From assembly GCF_003012775.1 (NCBI RefSeq), contig NZ_PXYG01000004.1, positions 62,001 through 126,000 on the forward strand: 64,000 bases of DNA, in the 5' to 3' direction. Under the pieces are notes generated by a model. That model was not told where the DNA came from. It saw only the letters and a list, made by a program, of their open reading frames with translations, and did no database searches. The translations under genes and the position numbers were made by a program. This stretch comes from Zobellella endophytica. GTDB lineage: Bacteria > Pseudomonadota > Gammaproteobacteria > Enterobacterales > Aeromonadaceae. Positions within the stretch are counted from its first letter, which is position 1. Each line of letters begins with the position of its first letter. This document shows positions 1 through 8,803 of the stretch, piece after piece.

Positions 1-338
1 CCCTTGAGGCTGTCGCGCTGCTGCAGGTATTCGGAGAGGGCCGCCTGCCATTTCAGCTTCATCTCTTCCGGTACCTTGGCGTAGCCGTAGCCGGGCAGGT
101 CGATCAGCCGCTTGCCTTCGCTCAGCTCGAACACGTTGATCAGCTGGGTGCGGCCCGGGGTTTTACTGGTCCGGGCCAGGCTTTTCTGCTGGGTAATGGT
201 GTTCAAGGCGGACGATTTACCGGCATTGGACCGTCCCGCGAACGCGATTTCCACGCCGGTGTCTTCCGGCATATGTTTGATGTTGGGCGCGCTGGTGATA
301 AAGCGGGCTGCGTTGAAATTTATCTGCTTGTTATCCAA
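1..338 (-). CDS. engB: Ribosome biogenesis GTPase EngB/YihA (N-terminal part; runs off the window)
   Basis: EngB is a small GTPase needed for assembly of the 50S ribosomal subunit in the cytoplasm. The visible 112 residues contain the G1 P-loop [10 protein letters not shown] at about residues 34-43, the G2 segment TPGRTQ near 61-66 and the G3 motif DLPGYG near 80, in the order and spacing of the family. No ATG fits. The best start is TTG (338-336), preceded on the minus strand by a GGGG ribosome binding site, and it gives the expected short leader before the P-loop. The gene is divergent from the cytochrome c4 gene. Its C-terminal half lies left of the window. Confidence 0.93.
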   Translation of the reverse strand, partial: MDNKQINFNAARFITSAPNIKHMPEDTGVEIAFAGRSNAGKSSALNTITQQKSLARTSKTPGRTQLINVFELSEGKRLIDLPGYGYAKVPEEMKLKWQAALSEYLQQRDSLK

Positions 339-367
339 TGTGAAATCCCCGAGGTTCTGAACCCGCC

Positions 368-398
368 TTGCTTACTTTCTCGCAAAATCGTGTAAAAT
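368..398 (+). promoter_or_regulatory. Candidate sigma-70 promoter for the cytochrome c4 gene
   Basis: TTGCTT at 368-373 and TAAAAT at 393-398 are 19 bp apart, and the -10 box has an upstream TG. The position, about 85 bp before the ATG, suits the cytochrome c4 gene. The spacing is longer than ideal, so the call is tentative. Confidence 0.4.
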
Positions 399-480
399 GG
401 TGCCGTTTTTTAAGTCGCATTGTAACATGCCGCCTCTGGTATGTGATCTGGAAGCTCTTACAACGAGAAGTCGGAACGTC

Positions 481-1098
481 ATGAAAAAAATTGTTTTCAC
501 GCTAGCCTTAATGCTCGGAGTTGTCGGTGCAGCGCAGGCTCAGGGCGATGCCGAAACCGGCAAAGCCAAGGCCGCCACCTGTGTCGCTTGTCATGGTAAT
601 GATGGCAACAGTCCGACCGATATGTACCCTAAACTGGCAGGCCAGCACGCCTCCTACATCGAAAAACAGCTGCTTGAGTTCAAGGCGGCCGCCGCTGGTG
701 GTACCGGCCGCGCCAATGCTATCATGGCCGGCATGGTAATGCCCCTGTCCGAGCAGGACATGGCCGATCTGGCCGCCTATTATGCCAGCGAAGCGGTCAC
801 CCCCGTCGCGGTATCGGAAGCGGTGATCGAGCAGGGCGCCGCCCTGTACCAGGGCGGCGACATCGAGCGTGGTATCACCGCCTGTATCGCCTGTCACGGT
901 CCCCGTGGCGAAGGCCTGGAGTCGGCCAAGTTCCCGCGCCTGTCCGGCCAGCACCCGGCCTATATCAAGGCCCAGCTGGAAGCGTTCCGCAGCGGTGCGC
1001 GCGAAAACGATCCCAACGGCATGATGCGCGACATCGCCACCAAGCTGACCGACGCGGACATCGAAGTCCTGTCTCAATACGTAGTAGGTCTGCGTTAA
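481..1098 (+). CDS. Diheme cytochrome c4, periplasmic
   Basis: This is a two-domain class I c-type cytochrome that shuttles electrons in the periplasm, typically to terminal oxidases. The 205-residue protein has a Sec signal peptide (residues 1-20, ending AQA) and two CxxCH heme sites, CVACH at 34-38 and CIACH at 135-139. Each is followed by a PKLAGQH or PRLSGQH segment and a methionine that could be the distal ligand. The start at 481 was preferred over upstream in-frame codons because it begins the signal peptide directly. Cytochrome c4 next to engB is a common gammaproteobacterial arrangement, which supports the call. Confidence 0.93.
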   Translation: MKKIVFTLALMLGVVGAAQAQGDAETGKAKAATCVACHGNDGNSPTDMYPKLAGQHASYIEKQLLEFKAAAAGGTGRANAIMAGMVMPLSEQDMADLAAYYASEAVTPVAVSEAVIEQGAALYQGGDIERGITACIACHGPRGEGLESAKFPRLSGQHPAYIKAQLEAFRSGARENDPNGMMRDIATKLTDADIEVLSQYVVGLR

Positions 1099-1139
1099 TT
1101 CAAAGGGGGGCCTGCGCCCCCCGGCTTTCCTGGTTTGCC

Positions 1140-1802
1140 ATGTCCGTGCAGTCGCAAGACGTTCCCTGTCCCCTCTGTCACCATACCGAGACGCCCCTGT
1201 TCTGGCAGGATCGACGGCGATGCTATCTCCGTTGCCGCCGGTGCAGCCTGATTTTCGTGCCGCCCGCCGAACGGCTGGGCGCGGCGGCGGAGAAGACGGT
1301 GTACGACACGCACCGCAACCAGGTGGACGATCCGGGTTACCGGCGTTTCCTGAGCCGACTGGCCGAGCCGCTGACGGCGCGGCTGGCGCCCGCAAGCACC
1401 GGGCTGGATTTCGGCTGCGGGCCGGGGCCGGCCCTGGCCGCCATGCTCACCGAGGCGGGTTTTGCCACCACCACCTATGATCCTTATTATGCGGATCATC
1501 CCGAACGGTTGCGGCGGCAATACGACTTCGTGACCTGCAGCGAGGCGATAGAACACTTTTACCAGCCGGGACGGGAATGGCGGCAGTTGCTGGCCATGCT
1601 CAGGCCCGGCGGCTGGCTGGGGCTGATGACCAAGCTGGCCCGCGACCAGGCGGCCTTTGCCCACTGGCACTACAAACAGGATCCCACCCATGTCAGCTTT
1701 TTCAGCCGGGACACCTTCCTCTGGCTGGCGACCCGGGACGGGCTCGGCATCGAATTCATCGGTGCCGATGTGATACTTCTGCAAAAACCGGAGTCTGTAT
1801 GA
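1140..1802 (+). CDS. Class I SAM-dependent methyltransferase with N-terminal zinc-ribbon-like motif
   Basis: This is a 220-residue protein of the Methyltransf_23 type. The SAM-binding motif I is seen as LDFGCGPGPAL near residue 88, followed by YDPYY and later by LRPGGWLGLMT. The N-terminus has two cysteine pairs, CPLC and CRRC, that could bind zinc. The substrate cannot be read from the sequence. The stop overlaps the start of yihI (ATGA), so the two are probably co-transcribed. Small methyltransferases of this sort are often annotated only as hypothetical. Confidence 0.8.
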   Translation: MSVQSQDVPCPLCHHTETPLFWQDRRRCYLRCRRCSLIFVPPAERLGAAAEKTVYDTHRNQVDDPGYRRFLSRLAEPLTARLAPASTGLDFGCGPGPALAAMLTEAGFATTTYDPYYADHPERLRRQYDFVTCSEAIEHFYQPGREWRQLLAMLRPGGWLGLMTKLARDQAAFAHWHYKQDPTHVSFFSRDTFLWLATRDGLGIEFIGADVILLQKPESV

Positions 1803-2338
1803 CACGTATTAAAAAGACCCGCACGCCGGGTCAACTCGGGACCCGCAAGGAAAGTCGGGAAAATGCCGAGCAGAGCAGGGAGCGCAAGCGCAAGGCCAGG
1901 CGCAAGGGACTGGCTCCCGGCTCTCGTCATAACCCGGGCGGCGAGTCCGGCGGCGGTGCCGCCAAGGTGCAGAAGGATCCGCGTCTGGGCTCCAAAAAAC
2001 CGGTGGCGCTGATCAAGGACGAGACCAGGGCGGCACCGGTCGCCAGGGTCAGGGTGGCCAAGCCCGAGGCCCTGACCCCGGAGCAGGAACTGGAGCGGCT
2101 GGAGAACGACGAGCGGCTCAACGCCCTGCTGGACCGAGTCGACGCCGGCGACAAGCTGGACAAGGACGACGCCGCCTGGCTCGATCAGACCCTGGCCCGT
2201 CACCAGCAGTTGCTGGAGCAGCTCGGCCTGCTGGAGGAAGAGGACGAGGCGCCGGAAGAGGGCGATGACCTCTGGACCCGCTTTATGGACGCGGATCTTG
2301 ATCCTGCGCAATACCAGGAGAAGGAAGATAAGTCATGA
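1799..2338 (+). CDS. yihI: YihI, activator of the Der (EngA) GTPase
   Basis: YihI stimulates the GTPase Der and so tunes late 50S ribosome assembly (known for E. coli). The 179-residue protein has the family layout: a very basic N-terminus rich in Lys and Arg (about residues 1-45), a linker, and an acidic helical C-terminus (about 95-179) with runs of Glu and Asp. The ATG at 1799 overlaps the previous stop and is the only start that gives the typical MTRIKKTR beginning. The gene ends overlapping the DUF2489 gene. Position next to engB and hemN matches E. coli gene order. Confidence 0.88.
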   Translation: MTRIKKTRTPGQLGTRKESRENAEQSRERKRKARRKGLAPGSRHNPGGESGGGAAKVQKDPRLGSKKPVALIKDETRAAPVARVRVAKPEALTPEQELERLENDERLNALLDRVDAGDKLDKDDAAWLDQTLARHQQLLEQLGLLEEEDEAPEEGDDLWTRFMDADLDPAQYQEKEDKS

Positions 2339-2793
2339 TCTCACCCTGGCTGATGGCCGCCCTGCTGGGCGGCCTCATCATAGTGGGTCTGGCGGTGTAC
2401 GCGGGTATCCTGCTGGCCCGGCTGAAGCAGCAGACGCAACGGCGCGAACAGGCCATCATTCGGCGCAATACGCGTATCCTCGACAGCATCCGTACCATCG
2501 CCATGGCGGTGCGCGACGATCAGTGCAACCTGTCGGAAGGGGCCATTCGCCTGACCAATCTGCTCAACACCCTGCAGTTCAGCCGGCCGAGGGATTTTGC
2601 CCAGGACTACCCGGGCCTCTACGATCTCTATGACAAGGTCAAGGAGATGCCGACCCACGAGGCGCGCAAGCAATACAAGCGCAACGAAATCATGCGTCTG
2701 GATCTGCAGCGCGCCGGTTTCGAACACGAGCTTGAAGCTCGGATAAAAATTGAGGTCGAGCGGCTGGCCAGCCTGGAACTGCCCGGTCGCTGA
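2335..2793 (+). CDS. DUF2489 family membrane-anchored protein
   Basis: The 152-residue protein has one N-terminal transmembrane helix (about residues 5-27) and then a basic cytoplasmic helical region. It matches the DUF2489 family, which commonly sits between yihI and hemN in gammaproteobacteria. The start overlaps the yihI stop by 4 nt, and hemN follows after 15 nt, so it lies inside an apparent yihI-DUF2489-hemN operon. No enzymatic motif is visible and the function is unknown. Confidence 0.8.
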   Translation: MISPWLMAALLGGLIIVGLAVYAGILLARLKQQTQRREQAIIRRNTRILDSIRTIAMAVRDDQCNLSEGAIRLTNLLNTLQFSRPRDFAQDYPGLYDLYDKVKEMPTHEARKQYKRNEIMRLDLQRAGFEHELEARIKIEVERLASLELPGR

Positions 2794-2808
2794 CCCGGGG
2801 AGGAGGCA

Positions 2809-4179
2809 ATGTCAGCAAGCATCGAGTGGGATCAGTCCCTCATCGAGAAATACAACTATTCGGGGCCCAGGTACACGTCCTACCCCACGGCCCTGGAGTT
2901 CAACGAATCCTTCGGCATGGCCGAGTTCGAGGCCGCCGCCGGGCGCTATCCCGAGCGACCCCTGTCGCTCTACGTGCACGTGCCCTTCTGCCACAAGCTG
3001 TGTTACTACTGCGGCTGCAACAAGGTGATCACCCGCCACCAGGGCAAGGCCGACGTCTACCTGGACTACCTGGAGCGGGAGGTCGAGCGCCTGGCGCCGC
3101 TGTTCGCCGGCCGCACCGTGACCCAGCTGCACTGGGGCGGCGGCACCCCCACCTTCCTCACCGAACCGCAGATCCGCCGGCTCAACGGCCTGCTGCGCCG
3201 CCATTTCCGCTTCGCCGAACGGGGCGAGTTCAGCATCGAGATTGACCCGCGGGAAATCGCGCTGTCGGTGCTGGAAGTGCTGAAGGAGGAAGGTTTCAAC
3301 CGCATCAGCCTGGGGGTGCAGGACTTCGACAAGGCGGTGCAGAAGGTGGTGAACCGGGAGCAGGACAACGACTTCATCAAGGCGCTGGTCAAACACGCGG
3401 CCGAACTCGGTTTCGAGTCCACCAACCTGGACCTGATCTATGGTCTGCCGCTGCAGACCCCGGCCAGCTTCCGCCATACCCTGGAGCAGGTGGCGGCCAT
3501 GAGGCCGGCCCGGCTGTCGGTGTTCAACTACGCCCACCTGCCCAGCCGCTTCGCCGCCCAGCGCAAGCTGAACGAGGCGGACATGCCCCAACCCGCCCAG
3601 AAGCTGGCCATGCTGCAGGACACCATCGGTTACCTCACCGGCCAGGGCTACCAGTTCATCGGCATGGATCACTTTGCCCTGCCGGACGACAGCCTGGCGG
3701 TGGCCCAGCGCCGGGGCGAGCTGCACCGCAACTTCCAGGGTTATACCACCCAGGGCGATTGCGACCTGCTGGGGCTGGGGGTGTCCGCCATCAGCATGAT
3801 CGGCGACGCCTATTCCCAGAACCACAAGGATCTCAAGCGCTACTACGGCCGGCTCGACCAACTGGGCCACGCCCAGACGGTGGGCTATGCCCTGAACGAG
3901 GACGACCGGTTGCGCCGGGATCTGATCAAGACCCTGATCTGCAACTTCGAGCTGGAGGTCGCGCCCCTGGAGCGGGCATACGGCATCCGCTTCGCCGACT
4001 ACTTCGCCGAGGATATCGCGCTGTTGCAGACCTTCGTCGACGACGGCCTGGTGGCGCTGGGCGCCGGCGCCATCCGGGTGGCGCCCAAGGGCCGGCTGCT
4101 GATCCGCAACATCTGCATGTGTTTCGACGTGCACCTGCGCCGCCAGGCCCGGATGCAGCAGTTCTCCCGGGTGATCTGA
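2809..4179 (+). CDS. hemN: Oxygen-independent coproporphyrinogen III oxidase HemN
   Basis: HemN is a radical-SAM enzyme that decarboxylates coproporphyrinogen III to protoporphyrinogen IX in anaerobic heme synthesis. The 456-residue length is typical. The [4Fe-4S] motif CxxxCxxC is at Cys61, Cys65 and Cys68, followed by Cys70, as in true HemN rather than HemW. The following GGGTP segment is the usual SAM contact. The start is preceded by GGGGAGGAGG. The last part of the gene is repeated in mosaic form at 20,007-20,158, which marks the far edge of the inserted island. Confidence 0.95.
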   Translation: MSASIEWDQSLIEKYNYSGPRYTSYPTALEFNESFGMAEFEAAAGRYPERPLSLYVHVPFCHKLCYYCGCNKVITRHQGKADVYLDYLEREVERLAPLFAGRTVTQLHWGGGTPTFLTEPQIRRLNGLLRRHFRFAERGEFSIEIDPREIALSVLEVLKEEGFNRISLGVQDFDKAVQKVVNREQDNDFIKALVKHAAELGFESTNLDLIYGLPLQTPASFRHTLEQVAAMRPARLSVFNYAHLPSRFAAQRKLNEADMPQPAQKLAMLQDTIGYLTGQGYQFIGMDHFALPDDSLAVAQRRGELHRNFQGYTTQGDCDLLGLGVSAISMIGDAYSQNHKDLKRYYGRLDQLGHAQTVGYALNEDDRLRRDLIKTLICNFELEVAPLERAYGIRFADYFAEDIALLQTFVDDGLVALGAGAIRVAPKGRLLIRNICMCFDVHLRRQARMQQFSRVI

Positions 4180-4277
4180 GCGCGAGGGGCGACTCCGACG
4201 CAGGAGGGAGTTTACCGGACCGGGGTTGCCGCCCGCTCCGGCCTTTTGCTTACCTTCCCGTAGGGGACCTTTCGTCA

Positions 4278-4343
4278 TAGGGTATTCCTTACCCTTAAAT
4301 AAGGTTTCCCTTATTGAGGTATCTCGCCATTCTCGCAATGATC
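4278..4343 (+). promoter_or_regulatory. Two NarL/GacA-like palindromes with a downstream promoter-like box (site D)
   Basis: Site D1 is TAGGGTATTCCTTA (4278-4291). Site D2 is TAAGGTTTCCCTTA (4300-4313), 22 bp further on, about two helical turns. A box reading TTCTCGCAATGATC begins at 4330, 38 bp after D1. Three other places in the island (4477, 11105, 12535) have the same palindrome-to-box spacing. No convincing coding sequence starts directly downstream, so a leader or small RNA is possible. Confidence 0.4.
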
Positions 4344-4476
4344 CGCTGTTCGTGGCCGCTGATATCCAGATTAAAGTCTCATACCTTGGTTATTCTGCCT
4401 TGCCTCCATGGAGTAGGGCGCTTCATTTCAATACCACAGAGCTGATGGGACTAAAGTTGGTATCCTCCTGCTATAG

Positions 4477-4543
4477 TAAGGATTTCCTTACTCAAAAATG
4501 GGCCTCGCCTGATTGAGGGATGGGGCGGTTTTCGCAATAATAA
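4477..4543 (+). promoter_or_regulatory. NarL/GacA-like palindrome plus promoter-like box upstream of the H-NS gene (site C)
   Basis: TAAGGATTTCCTTA at 4477-4490 sits inside the perfect inverted repeat GTAAGGATTTCCTTAC (4476-4491). Its GTAAG-N6-CTTAC core equals the known GacA/UvrY upstream activating sequence core. A box TTTTCGCAATAATAAT follows 38 bp later (4529-4544) and contains a good -10-like AATAAT. The H-NS-like gene starts 165 bp downstream. The rest of the 529-bp gap between hemN and this gene is AT-richer than its surroundings, especially 4,600-4,700, and I see no gene in it. Confidence 0.5.
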
Positions 4544-4708
4544 TCGTCGATCATTAGAGGAGGCGAATGCTCCTATTTTTTGGTCGGCGCTATTGAAGGG
4601 ATAATATCCTTGATGCCTCGTAATTTTTCATTCTTTGGGTATTTGTCCCGGTTATTATGAGTTTTAATTTTTTCATGGATATATAAATAATTGCTATAGG
4701 TAAAGCCG

Positions 4709-5116
4709 ATGGCCGAATTCCTGAAAACATTGTTCAACATTCGTAGCCTGCGCGCCGCTACCCATGAACTGACCGCGGAGCAACTGGAAGAGGGGCTGGC
4801 CAAGTTGATGGCGGTTGTAGAGGAACGGCGCGGAGCCGAGGCCTTGGAACGTGTGGCCACGGAAGAGCGTGAGCGAAAGCTGAGAGCATTGCTCAGCCAA
4901 CTGGAAGCCGACGGCATCGACGTCAGGGACATCGTCAAGGTCACCAAACCTGGCAGGCAATCCACCGGCGTTCGTGAAAAACGGCCCGCCAAGTATGAAT
5001 ACCGAGACGAAAACGGAGAATACAAAACCTGGTCCGGGCAGGGTCGGACGCCCAGCGTTATCCGAAGAGCCATGGAGGGTGGGGAGAAGAGAATGGAAGA
5101 TTTTCTGATCGGGTAG
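4709..5116 (+). CDS. H-NS family nucleoid-associated protein
   Basis: H-NS proteins bind AT-rich DNA and silence foreign genes. The 135-residue protein has an N-terminal helical oligomerisation region (about 1-65) beginning with a LFNIRSLRA segment like that of H-NS. The C-terminal DNA-binding domain holds the diagnostic TWSGQGRTP loop at 107-115, with the minor-groove reading QGR at 111-113. Its location inside an IS-laden island suggests a second, island-borne H-NS or StpA-like paralogue rather than the housekeeping copy, but the rest of the genome is not visible. Its own leader is AT-rich, which fits self-regulation. Confidence 0.88.
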   Translation: MAEFLKTLFNIRSLRAATHELTAEQLEEGLAKLMAVVEERRGAEALERVATEERERKLRALLSQLEADGIDVRDIVKVTKPGRQSTGVREKRPAKYEYRDENGEYKTWSGQGRTPSVIRRAMEGGEKRMEDFLIG

Positions 5117-5245
5117 CCTCTTCGCATGTAAACCGGGCATCGGGCTGTTTTGGCGGTGCTCTGTAAACTGTTGATGGAGGCTCTGTTCAGCGGCTACTGC
5201 CCTTATGCCCAGCTGTTCGGAGTATCCGTTTAAATATGGAAGCAT

Positions 5246-6802
5246 ATGCCAACTATTAAAAACCTGAGCATTATCCTGAAGCTCTGCATCGGTTTCGGGA
5301 TACTGTTTTTCTTCGTCCTCTTGCTGTCTATGTTCGGGCTTTACGGGTTACACAATAACGATGTGACGTTAAAACGTATCTCTCAGATCGGCAATCTATT
5401 CGACGAGATAGTCTTTACCCGTGAGGCCAATTACCAGTACGCGCTGGATAGTGATTCCCATCAGGCAGAGGAGCACAATCAGCGACATAAAAATCTCCAG
5501 GGTGCCATCGACCAGTTACTGATCGACGCTGAAGCCGGTCTGTGGCCGCCTCAGGATATTGCTGTCCTGAAAGATTTGAAAAATGATCTGGATAATTACT
5601 TGAAGATGAGGGCGTCCACGCATACAAGATCCGAGCTGCTCGCCGCCAATGAGTTGCTCTCGGAACTACTGGACAAAAGCAACGAATTGTATATTTCCGA
5701 GGAAGAGCGAGCCGCCGAGCTGGCCAGCAAGGTGTTTTATCTGCTCATCATTATTACCCTGGTTACATTGGTAATGGGAGGAATAGTGACTGTCGTCATC
5801 AGTCGGCAGATTGTCCTGCCATTGAAACAGGCGGTTCGAATCGCCCAGCGAATAGCCAATGGTGATCTTGTCTTGGAGCAACAAGGCGAGAATCGCAGGG
5901 ACGAACTGGGCACATTACTCTCTTCTCTCGACACAATGAACTCCAGCCTGCGTAACGTGGTTTCTCAGATGGGGTTGGCGTCCCATGAACTCACTGCCTC
6001 CGCTTCTCAGTTAACCACCATTACCGACGTGACTCAGGGGCAAATCAACGACCAGAAGAGTGAAACATATTTGATTGCCTCGGCGATGGGCGAGATTGCC
6101 GCTACGGTGCAAGACGTGGCCCGTAACGCCGAGGAAATCGCAACGGCCGCCAAAAACACCGCCGGAGAGGTCCTCAATGCACAGGCTCTGTCACGACGGG
6201 CCATCACACAGATTGAATCTCTCTCCTCGGAAATTGTGAGCTCTGCGGATTTCATGGGGCGCCTGCAGCAAGAATGCGGGCGCATCGGTAGTATCCTTAA
6301 CGTGATTAAGGAAGTCACGGATCAGACCAACCTGTTGGCGCTTAATGCCGCTATCGAGGCCGCTCGGGCGGGGGACGCCGGCCGGGGATTTGCCGTGGTG
6401 GCGGATGAAGTTCGTAATTTGGCCCAACGGACCCAGCGGTCGTCGAATGAAATAGAGCAGTTGATTTCAGAACTTCAGGGCATTGCCGACGAAAGTACGG
6501 CCACCATGCAGGCAAGCGTAGAGCACACCCAGGCATCCGTGGCCGCGGTTCGCGAGACGGGAGCGGCGTTGGACGTCATCACCCGGCAGGTATCCAATAT
6601 CCAACTGATGAGCGAGCTTATCGCGACCACTACCGAAGAACAGGCCGCGGTCACCGCGGAGAGCAACGAACGAGTGTCGACGGTGCGAGCCTCGGCCGAG
6701 GCGTCGGCCAGCGCGAGTGCGGAAATTTCAGTGGCGAGCGGCCAGTTGGAGAGTTTGAGCAAAGAGCTGAATAGCCTGGTGAGATATTTCAGCAACGTCT
6801 GA
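5246..6802 (+). CDS. Methyl-accepting chemotaxis protein
   Basis: This 518-residue transmembrane chemoreceptor has TM1 near residues 10-32, a periplasmic helical ligand-binding region of about 130 residues, TM2 near 165-190, a HAMP domain to about 245, and a cytoplasmic signalling coiled coil. The highly conserved hairpin that contacts CheA and CheW is visible around residues 354-394 ([21 protein letters not shown]). It lacks a C-terminal CheR-tethering pentapeptide. The ligand is unknown. Remnants of cheR, cheD and cheB lie 8 kb downstream in the same island. Confidence 0.93.
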   Translation: MPTIKNLSIILKLCIGFGILFFFVLLLSMFGLYGLHNNDVTLKRISQIGNLFDEIVFTREANYQYALDSDSHQAEEHNQRHKNLQGAIDQLLIDAEAGLWPPQDIAVLKDLKNDLDNYLKMRASTHTRSELLAANELLSELLDKSNELYISEEERAAELASKVFYLLIIITLVTLVMGGIVTVVISRQIVLPLKQAVRIAQRIANGDLVLEQQGENRRDELGTLLSSLDTMNSSLRNVVSQMGLASHELTASASQLTTITDVTQGQINDQKSETYLIASAMGEIAATVQDVARNAEEIATAAKNTAGEVLNAQALSRRAITQIESLSSEIVSSADFMGRLQQECGRIGSILNVIKEVTDQTNLLALNAAIEAARAGDAGRGFAVVADEVRNLAQRTQRSSNEIEQLISELQGIADESTATMQASVEHTQASVAAVRETGAALDVITRQVSNIQLMSELIATTTEEQAAVTAESNERVSTVRASAEASASASAEISVASGQLESLSKELNSLVRYFSNV

Positions 6803-6841
6803 GGCGTCGTTGGGCCGGGTTTAATAACAGTGGGGAAAGGG

Positions 6842-7389
6842 ATGTTGAAAAGTGCCAGGGTAATTTTTGTTGTTCAAATTTTCATGACGGTATCCCTTAT
6901 TTTAGGGATATCCAGCTATGTCGACTACGAGTCGGCAAGGGAAAGACTGAACAAATCACTCTTGGCATCGATTGACAGCGCGAATGCTCGTATGAGTCGA
7001 AGCTTGCCTAAGGCTATATGGGATTTTGACCTGCAGGCGGCCAAGCTGGCGATTGCCGCAGAGCTAAAGTTGCCGGATATTCGGGCCATTAAAGTGAAGG
7101 ATGTGGTAGGCAATCCTGTTTTATTTCTTTATCTTCCCTCTGAACAAATAGTGTTGCCGAAGAGGTTGTGCCCGGGTCTATTTCTGAATATGAAACGCTA
7201 TTTCAATTGGAGCAGTCGCTGGTGTTTGAGGAATATGACAGTTTTAACGATGTCGGTGCGGTGGTTACCTATTACGATGAATCCCACATGGAGTTGTCTT
7301 TGGCGAGGGTGCTATGGCGTAGCATTATAGATCTCGTTGTGTTGGATGCGTTGCTGATCTTCTTCCTGAACCTTGCGTTAAATAACTGA
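6842..7389 (+). pseudogene. Truncated and frameshifted membrane sensor N-terminus
   Basis: The first reading frame (from ATG 6842) has a transmembrane helix followed by a periplasmic-looking region with LPKAIWDFD, as in the sensor part of some receptors, kinases and GGDEF proteins. Around 7,135-7,150 the homology-like reading shifts to another frame. That frame continues through ISEYETLFQLEQS to a second transmembrane helix and stops at 7387-7389. No HAMP, kinase or GGDEF output domain follows, because IS elements occupy the next 3.6 kb. I read it as the input half of a lost signalling protein. Confidence 0.6.
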
Positions 7390-7392
7390 TCC

Positions 7393-7402
7393 TAATAGTG
7401 CT
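7393..7402. repeat. 10-bp target-site duplication, left copy
   Basis: TAATAGTGCT directly abuts the left inverted repeat of the IS4-family element and is repeated exactly at 8794-8803. Confidence 0.9.
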
Positions 7403-8793
7403 CATAGCCAGGTTCTTAAGCATTAAAACGTTCATAGATGTCATGTAACCTATTGCCCTGCCTGGATTTACTCTGTTGAGATGGTTGGGCGTTTCGTCGT
7501 AAGAACTGGCAGGCCCAGTCCAGGTGATACTCTATTTCCTTCATCGCCCGTTGGCTTATCGCTGTCATGACCGGACAGAACCACACATCCGCATTTTTGG
7601 CCGCTTTGAACAGCGATAACCCCGGTGCAGCCGAGTTCACGATGAGCCGTTTCAGGAGCAAGGTCAGCAGGCTGGCCCAGATCAGCCCTTCGACGATCGC
7701 TTTTTGCTCGGTGTTGAATTTTCGCAGGTTGGTGTGGGATTTCAGCTCTTTGAGCAGCAGCTCTATCTGCCAGCGGCTACGGTACAGCAGCATGATATCG
7801 ATGGTGCTGAACTCGTCACGCGGCAGGTTGGTCAGCCAAAGCACGAAGCGCTGCTCCTGCGCAAACCAGCGGCGGATAACCCGATACCGGAATTTGCCCG
7901 AGCGGACGATCATGTCCAGCACATCAGAGCGGTTGTTACGGCGTGTGACGGCCTTGAGCTTTTTCCCGGCCAACTTGGGCAGCAAACGCCCCTGCCCATT
8001 ACGTGCTTCCTCGATGGTCGGGTTCAGGGTCAGCTTGCCCTTAACCAGATAACATCCGCCGTGGCGCTCAATCTCGTGGTAATAGCTCTGATCCAGGTAA
8101 CCGGCATCAGCGAGAAGCAGCTGTCCGCGCAGCTCGTTCGCTGCAGGTCGAAAATCATGCTCCGAGATAGTATCGGCCGCAATGGTCATGTTCACCGGCG
8201 CCTGCTCGAGCAACGACATGGTGACATGACATTCAACGGCGGCCGGCGATACCGTATGAAAACGGCCGGGAAATTCATCTTTCAGCTTGTCATGGATGGC
8301 AAACGAAGAGCCATCATGCAGCAAAATGCGCTAAAATCGTTGAAACTTGCTGGGTATCTTCCCCTGGTACTGTTTAATCAACAGTGGCATGGCCTGCCGC
8401 GTCAACAACGCCATGAAGGAGGCAAAGCCGGACTTCCTCAACTGATTGTGGAACGGTTTATAGGCGACAAAGTCAGCTTCACAGAGCTGCATCCCGTTAA
8501 ACTGGCGCAGCAGCTCTGCGATGGAAGCGGTGTTGCCCTGGCTGAAGGCGGCGACCAAGCAAGTAACCAGTTGCAAGGGCTGAATGTCGCGGATCCGCTG
8601 CATGAATTGGCAGTGCTTGGCCTGCAGGTTCAAGGTAACGGGATTCAGGAATTGCGTTAGTCGCTGTTTTAGATGGATAATAGACATCGGCTTTGTTGGG
8701 TTCTTATGTTTTGTTTGGCGACTAACATCAGATCACAACTGAAGCCTTTTTTCTATCTATTTCATGATGTTACCGCTTAAGATCCTGTCTATG
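7403..8793 (-). mobile_element. IS4-family insertion sequence, complete ends, 1,391 bp
   Basis: The left end (7403-7421, CATAGCCAGGTTCTTAAGC) and the complement of the right end (8775-8793, CATAGACAGGATCTTAAGC) match at 17 of 19 positions. Exact 10-bp direct repeats flank the element, a length in the range known for IS4-family elements. One transposase gene on the minus strand fills it. The intact duplication shows this is a direct, later insertion into the margin of the older IS630 remnant. Confidence 0.92.
7416..8687 (-). pseudogene. IS4-family transposase interrupted by an in-frame amber codon
   Basis: The reading frame from 8687 encodes an N-terminal part through ...PSKFQRF, then TAG (8333-8331), then continues in the same frame with RILLHDGSSFAIHD to 7416. 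DDE residues are recognisable: Asp in HDGSSF, Asp in LLADAGYLDQ, and the IS4 signature YRSRWQIELLLKELKS (Y-2-R-3-E-6-K). Only the nonsense codon separates the two halves, so transposition would need read-through or suppression. The stop codon lies inside the left inverted repeat. Confidence 0.85.
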
Positions 8794-8803
8794 TAATAGT
8801 GCT
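8794..8803. repeat. 10-bp target-site duplication, right copy
   Basis: This is an exact second copy of TAATAGTGCT, abutting the right inverted repeat of the IS4-family element. Confidence 0.9.

Noticed and set aside
4126-4182. hemN 3' end as an integrase attachment site
   Set aside because: The 57-bp repeat at both edges looks att-like, but there is no integrase or tyrosine recombinase gene in the island and the downstream copy is a mosaic; recombination or duplication is equally likely.
4226-4516. 96-codon open frame between hemN and the H-NS-like gene
   Set aside because: It runs across the regulatory palindromes, has no recognisable domain or good ribosome binding site, and its composition is that of a non-coding leader.
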